DNA of 18,416 nucleotides from Gemmatimonadota bacterium (GTDB lineage: Bacteria; ARS69): positions 1 to 18,416 of the forward strand of contig JAGQIB010000199.1 of the NCBI GenBank assembly GCA_020431545.1. The letters are read 5' to 3'. The notes below the pieces were generated by a model. It made no database searches. It had not been told where the DNA came from and saw nothing but the letters and a program-made list of their open reading frames with translations. The position numbers and the translations under genes were made by a program. Positions 14,416 through 18,416 of the stretch are shown here, piece by piece. The stretch's first letter is position 1, and each line of letters starts with the position of its first letter.

Positions 14416-15357
14416 CGCGTTCGGCGCCCAGCGGAGTCCGGTGAGCACCGAACCCACGGTCGCGCGATCGCCGGGGATGCCGGCCGCGAACTTCAGATGC
14501 AACGGCGGATCCCCCGCGATCCGAATCTCGTCGCCCGGGTCGGGGTGCCCGAACTGCATCTCGAGACGGACCTTCGCCACGACGCGACCGCTCGCGTCGC
14601 GCGCGTCGACGCGGTGCCGCACCCCGAGGATGTGCCCCGCCGCGATCTCCCGCCCGCGCCGCCGGACGGTCTCCTTGGCCACGATCGGCGAGATCCGCTC
14701 CTCGCCGACCTCGGCCCGCAGCGGCAGGTGGTTCACGAGGAAGATCAGCGAGTCGCGCAGCCCCACGTGACCGATCGCGGATTCGCGATGCCGCCGGCGG
14801 AACTCGGCCGACGTGATGCCGACGCCGGTCTTGTCCTGCAGCGCTCGCCGCCGTCGCGACGTGTCCACGCGGCGGAGCACCTCGATCGAGGACACGGTGA
14901 CACAGACGTTCGCCACTGCGGCCGGCAAGACGTCCATCGCGAAGCCGGGATTCACGCCGACGGCGAGGACCGGCACCGCGGCGTCGCGGGCGGCCCGGTC
15001 GAGTGCCCGGGCGCGCGCCGGCCAGCGCCATCGTGCCGCGATCAGCTCCTCGCACGTGGATACCACCGGGAGCCGGCGAGAGAGAACGTCGCGGATCTGC
15101 TTCTCCGCGGTCGGGAACCGGGATGCCGCGAGGTGGGCGACCACGTCGGCGCGGGGGCGGACCTCGGCGAGAGACGCCGCCACGCGCTGGCGCGGCGCCC
15201 GATCGTCCGCGAGAACGTCGGCGAGTGTCCGGCCGGCGAATTCCGGCGCCGGATCCACCGCGGCGACGAGATGGAGATCCTCGGAATCCAGGACAGCGGA
15301 GGCAACGGCCCGTCCGATCGGACCGAGGCCCAGGATCAGAACACGCGGACGGCGCAT
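14398..15357 (-). CDS. DapB-like / 2,4-diaminopentanoate dehydrogenase-like NAD(P)-dependent reductase
   Basis: The 319-residue protein has an N-terminal Rossmann fold with GLGPIG (10-15) and an acidic residue at the end of the second strand (VAAVDPAP, Asp35). STCEEL (100-105) and GVNPGFAMD (134-142) are typical of the branch of dihydrodipicolinate-reductase-like proteins that includes 2,4-diaminopentanoate dehydrogenase from ornithine fermentation. The C-terminal half (about 145-300) matches that branch in general form. Many members outside ornithine fermenters have no known substrate, and no lysine or ornithine genes lie nearby, so the reaction is left open. The ATG at 15357 follows GGAG by seven bases and begins 13 bases after the upstream glycosylase stop, so the two form one minus-strand operon. 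Its 3' end overlaps the convergent lipoprotein gene by 18 bases. Confidence 0.75.
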   Translation of the reverse strand: MRRPRVLILGLGPIGRAVASAVLDSEDLHLVAAVDPAPEFAGRTLADVLADDRAPRQRVAASLAEVRPRADVVAHLAASRFPTAEKQIRDVLSRRLPVVSTCEELIAARWRWPARARALDRAARDAAVPVLAVGVNPGFAMDVLPAAVANVCVTVSSIEVLRRVDTSRRRRALQDKTGVGITSAEFRRRHRESAIGHVGLRDSLIFLVNHLPLRAEVGEERISPIVAKETVRRRGREIAAGHILGVRHRVDARDASGRVVAKVRLEMQFGHPDPGDEIRIAGDPPLHLKFAAGIPGDRATVGSVLTGLRWAPNASPGLG

Positions 15358-15370
15358 GTCGTCTCTCCGG

Positions 15371-15997
15371 TCAGTTCCCCGCGGTGGCGCGTCGTTCCGT
15401 GCCGTTCAGGATCGACGGGATCCGCGCCCAGTCGCGGCGCTGCCGCATCTCGGGCCGCGCCTGCAACGTCGACGGGGATGCGAGGTACAGAGGGTACACC
15501 GTGGTCTCGCGTCCTTCCAGGACGCGTCCCACGTCGTAGTTCAGAATGTACTGGCGCAGCTCGGTCCACTCCGGGAAGCAGGCTTGCACGGCCTGCACCG
15601 CCGTGTGACCGAGCGGGATCACGAGCCGGGGCTTGAGGATCGTGATCAGGCGGCGAAGGTGACGCGAGCAGGCGCGGGCCTCGTCCAGCGTGGGGCGACC
15701 GGGTCGCAGCGACTCGTCCACCGGTACGCACATCACCGCCGTGACGTAGAGGATCTCGGAGTGCGCGACGCCGGCTTCCTCGAGGTAGGCCGTGAGCTGC
15801 GACACCGTGGGATCCTCGGCGTGCGCGCCGAGACCCTTGTCGTTCTGGGTCGCATCCCGGTGGGGCTGCTCGCCCACGATCAGGATCCGGGCCTTCTCCG
15901 AGGCTTCGTCGGGCGCGGGCACGAGGATGTCGTGGGCGCCGTAGCACTGGCGACAACGCGATACTTCGCGAAAGAACTGCCGGATCCGTTCGGACAC
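15371..15997 (-). CDS. Divergent uracil-DNA glycosylase superfamily protein with four-cysteine Fe-S site
   Basis: This 208-residue protein has the fold and cysteine pattern of iron-sulfur uracil-DNA glycosylases (families 4/5): Cys15 and Cys18 (CRQC), Cys90 (VMCVP) and Cys110 (EARAC), close to the usual spacing. The first active-site region reads VGEQPHRDATQ (41-51) rather than the usual GEAPG-type motif, and the second reads ASPST (173-177 region) without the customary His-Pro-Ser. The strand-turn LVIPLGHTAVQA (125-136) fits the family's central strand. It may excise uracil or another damaged base from DNA, but altered motifs make activity uncertain. The start is a GTG at 15997, with GGGGAG about eight bases upstream. 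It heads a two-gene operon with the reductase and is divergent from the TonB receptor; the 266-base gap 15998-16263 holds the receptor promoter and a GC-rich hairpin at 16039-16052. Confidence 0.75.
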   Translation of the reverse strand: MSERIRQFFREVSRCRQCYGAHDILVPAPDEASEKARILIVGEQPHRDATQNDKGLGAHAEDPTVSQLTAYLEEAGVAHSEILYVTAVMCVPVDESLRPGRPTLDEARACSRHLRRLITILKPRLVIPLGHTAVQAVQACFPEWTELRQYILNYDVGRVLEGRETTVYPLYLASPSTLQARPEMRQRRDWARIPSILNGTERRATAGN

Positions 15998-16205
15998 GAG
16001 GCGCTCTCCCCACCCTTCCGGTGGCGGATCGATCGGAAGCCCCGGTCGGGGCCGGATCCGCCTTCCCTTGTTACGGAGACGCCACGGGCAGGCTTGAGGT
16101 CGGATTTCTTCCCGGACGGATCACCAGACCTTGCGTTCCTTGGGCGAGCCTTCGAAACGCTGGAGCCCCTCTCGTGCACCGGAACCGACGTGAAGGGGCC
16201 GGTTC

Positions 16206-16214
16206 TGCTAAGAT
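16206..16214 (+). promoter_or_regulatory. Putative extended -10 promoter of the TonB-dependent receptor gene
   Basis: TGCTAAGAT is an extended -10 element (TG, one base, TAAGAT), giving a start of transcription near 16221 and a leader of about 43 bases. No convincing -35 box precedes it. Confidence 0.45.
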
Positions 16215-16263
16215 CGGGGCTCGCTACGACCACGCCTGCCACCCCCATCTTGAACGAGCGTCC

Positions 16264-18416
16264 ATGCGGCCGGCCCCCGTCCATCGAGTACTTTTTCTTC
16301 TCGCGATGATCGTCGCGTTGCCGGTGTCCGTCCGGGCGACGCCGGATTCCTCGCGCGCGATCGTGCGCCTCCGCGTCACCGACGCGGCCTCGGGAGAACC
16401 CGTGCCGTTCGCGAACGTCGTCCGCCTCGATCAACCCGGGGGCTGGCTCTGCGACGGACACGGTCTCTGCCACCCGCGGCTCGATCCGGCGACCGAGGTC
16501 CGTGTCCGCGCGCTTCACGTCGGCTACGACGACTCCGACGAGATCCGGTTCCGCGCCGCGAGCGACGACACGGTGACGGTGGTCGTCCGGATGACCCCGC
16601 GCCCGGTGGAGATCCCCACGATCACCGTGAGCGCGCGCGCGGAACCGAACCTGCGCGACGCGGCCGCCGCGGTGCAGACGATCGACAGCGAGAGCGCGAC
16701 CCCTCTCCCGAACCCGGCCGACGACGCGTTCCAGATGCTGCGAGTGCTCCCGGGAGTGACGTCCGGGGACATCGGCAACGAGTTCCGACTGCGGGGCGGC
16801 GGCGTCGAGGAGACCCTTGTCCGGGTGGACGGACTCGAGGTGCGCGAGCTGTTTCACGGGCGAGACTTCGGAGGGCTGACGGGAATCGTGCCCTTCTCGG
16901 CGGTGCAGCGGATGGACGTCTACTCCGCCGGCTTCCCCGCGCGCTACGGAGGTCGCCTCTCCGGGGTGGTGGAGCTCGAGCTCCGCGAGCGCGGCGAGGA
17001 GGGGTGGCACGGTCGGGTCGCGGCCGATCTGACTTCGGCCCGGGCACTGGTGGAACGACACGACGAGGGATCCTCGATCTTCCTGTCGTCGCGCGAGGGC
17101 TACCTCGATCGCGTGCTCGGGCGGATGACCTCCGGCACCGTGGTCGAGCCGGCCTACCGCGATCAGCTTCTCCGGATCGTGACGCGAACGGGCGGCGCCG
17201 GCACGTTCACGTTCAACGCGCTCCGTTCCGAGGATCATGCGCGGTTCGAAGACGGCATCGTGGATCATCAGGTCGACGCCGACTACCTCGACGAGTACGC
17301 CTGGGCCACGTGGCGAGCGCACCTCGGATCCCGGCTCGTCGCGAGATCCACGGCCTGGCTCGCGCGGACCGATCAGGAACGTCGCTCGGCGGAGGATCGT
17401 CGCGAGGATCTCTCGAGCTGGCGACGCGGGGTCCGCACGGAGCTCACGCTCTCGCTCGGCGCGCACCGGCTCACGACCGGCGGACAGGTCGAGCACGAGG
17501 ATGGCGACTACGCGATCCGGAGCACGAACGTCGCGCTCGTGGATGAGGACGGTCAGCTCTACTCCTTCGCCGCGCTGGATCGCGCGGGGGATTTCGTCCG
17601 GCGCCGGTACTCCTGGTTCGTGCAGGACGAGCTGACGTGGAGGCGCCTCACCCTGAACGGGGGAGTCCGCTTCGAGAACGGTCTGCATCAGGAATCCGCG
17701 CGACGGGATCCCCGGGTGTCGGCCGCGTTCCTCGCGAGCTCCTCGACGACGCTGCACGCGGCCTGGGGCCGATACGGTCAGAGCGCCGGCCTGCGCCTCT
17801 CCGGTCCGTCGGACTTCCCGCTGCTGTCGGAGCGCACCCAGGAGGCGGAGCACTTCGTGTTCGGGGTGGAGCAGCGCGTGGGCACGATCCGGCTCGGGGC
17901 GGATGTGTGGCGGAAGGACTTCCCCGTGCTGGACGGCGTGGTGACCCGCACGATCGAGGGAGCCACGGAGCAGCACCTGATCCAGAACGGGAGCGCCGAA
18001 GGCATGGAGCTGTGGCTGCGTTCCAGCGGTCCCACCGCGAGCTGGTGGTTCGCGTACTCGCTCGGCCGCTCGCGCTGGAGCGACGGGGATCGCTTCTTTG
18101 CGCGGGACTTCGATCAGCTGCACACGGTCGCGATCGCGAACACGTGGACGCTCGCCCGGAACTGGGATCTCGGCGTGGCGTATCGATTCCACACGGGGAC
18201 GCCGTACACACGGCAGAGCTGGAACCAGGACGGCGGTCCCGACTGGATCCTCACCGAGGGAATCCCGAACGCGCAGCGCCTGCCGGACTATCACCGGATC
18301 GACGTCCGGCTCCGACGCTGGTTCCGGTTCGACGGCTGGGAGATGTCGGTCTACGCCGACGCCTTGAATCTCACGAACCACGACAACGTGCTCTGGTACG
18401 CGTGGAGATTCCGGGA
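16264..18416 (+). CDS. TonB-dependent outer-membrane receptor, 3' end outside the window
   Basis: About 717 codons are visible and the frame is still open at the right edge. A signal peptide covers residues 1-25 (VLFLLAMIVALPVSV). Residues 30-112 form a carboxypeptidase-regulatory-like beta domain (VRLRVTDAASGEPVPFANVV). A TonB-box-like segment EIPTITVSA follows (116-124), then the plug domain (about 130-240) with VLPGV (161-165), FRLRGGG (174-180), VRVDGLEV (187-194) and PARYGGRLSGVVELEL (225-240). The remainder is beta barrel, with late strands such as LADALNLTNHDN-like YADALNLTNHDN near the end of the visible part. It probably imports a ligand across the outer membrane using TonB energy; the ligand is not evident, and no partner gene is seen upstream. 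The ATG at 16264 has no strong ribosome site, but it gives the best signal peptide. Confidence 0.85.
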   Translation, partial: MRPAPVHRVLFLLAMIVALPVSVRATPDSSRAIVRLRVTDAASGEPVPFANVVRLDQPGGWLCDGHGLCHPRLDPATEVRVRALHVGYDDSDEIRFRAASDDTVTVVVRMTPRPVEIPTITVSARAEPNLRDAAAAVQTIDSESATPLPNPADDAFQMLRVLPGVTSGDIGNEFRLRGGGVEETLVRVDGLEVRELFHGRDFGGLTGIVPFSAVQRMDVYSAGFPARYGGRLSGVVELELRERGEEGWHGRVAADLTSARALVERHDEGSSIFLSSREGYLDRVLGRMTSGTVVEPAYRDQLLRIVTRTGGAGTFTFNALRSEDHARFEDGIVDHQVDADYLDEYAWATWRAHLGSRLVARSTAWLARTDQERRSAEDRREDLSSWRRGVRTELTLSLGAHRLTTGGQVEHEDGDYAIRSTNVALVDEDGQLYSFAALDRAGDFVRRRYSWFVQDELTWRRLTLNGGVRFENGLHQESARRDPRVSAAFLASSSTTLHAAWGRYGQSAGLRLSGPSDFPLLSERTQEAEHFVFGVEQRVGTIRLGADVWRKDFPVLDGVVTRTIEGATEQHLIQNGSAEGMELWLRSSGPTASWWFAYSLGRSRWSDGDRFFARDFDQLHTVAIANTWTLARNWDLGVAYRFHTGTPYTRQSWNQDGGPDWILTEGIPNAQRLPDYHRIDVRLRRWFRFDGWEMSVYADALNLTNHDNVLWYAWRFR

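Noticed and set aside
14398..15997. Lysine or ornithine pathway assignment for the reductase operon
   Set aside because: No other gene of either pathway is present, and the glycosylase partner argues against a simple amino-acid operon.
16039..16052. GC-rich hairpin (GCCCC-GGTC-GGGGC) upstream of the glycosylase gene
   Set aside because: Short and without a T run; such palindromes are expected by chance in DNA this GC-rich, so I did not call it a terminator or operator.
15880..18381. Long minus-strand open frame antisense to the TonB receptor
   Set aside because: It overlaps a receptor with signal peptide, plug and barrel features, and its own translation shows no domain.

Overview
This is a GC-rich bacterial window with dense, often overlapping genes. 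Several features together suggest a Gram-negative, poorly cultured lineage of the FCB type, such as Candidatus Eisenbacteria: a TonB-dependent receptor with an N-terminal carboxypeptidase-regulatory-like domain, a secreted metalloprotease ending in a FlgD/Por-like C-terminal sorting domain, several lipoproteins, and a phosphodiesterase ending in an LGYL tail. The taxonomic placement is inference. I see no tRNA, rRNA, CRISPR array, transposase or attachment site.

Layout. Bases 1-373 (minus) hold the 5' part of an exported protein of unknown function, driven by a near-consensus promoter at 458-485. Bases 856-1584 (minus) encode an exported cysteine-rich protein with a C-terminal heavy-metal-associated (HMA) domain, ending at a strong intrinsic terminator (762-798). 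A 499-base divergent intergenic region follows. Bases 2084-7753 (plus) form a tightly coupled operon: the small, large and medium subunits of a molybdenum hydroxylase of the 4-hydroxybenzoyl-CoA reductase type (hcrC-hcrA-hcrB), then a parvulin-like lipoprotein. Every junction is a 4-base start/stop overlap. Bases 7844-12347 (plus) hold an alkaline-phosphatase-superfamily phosphodiesterase overlapping a two-domain M16 zinc peptidase by 41 bases. Bases 12422-14415 (plus) hold a secreted HExxHxxGxxH metalloprotease coupled to a small lipoprotein. Bases 14398-15997 (minus) hold an Fe-S uracil-DNA-glycosylase-fold protein followed by a DapB-like / 2,4-diaminopentanoate-dehydrogenase-like reductase. 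A TonB-dependent receptor starts at 16264 (plus) and runs off the window.

How the parts fit. The Hcr-type enzyme is the clearest metabolic module. Its medium subunit keeps the four-cysteine insert that marks 4-hydroxybenzoyl-CoA reductases, which points to reductive dehydroxylation of an aromatic CoA thioester, though no CoA ligase or benzoyl-CoA reductase gene is in view. The rest is mostly envelope biology: metal binding, proteolysis, lipoproteins and outer-membrane uptake. The best candidates for something undescribed are the cysteine-repeat HMA protein, the Hcr operon with a fused-in parvulin-like lipoprotein and an extended small subunit, and the metalloprotease-lipoprotein pair.
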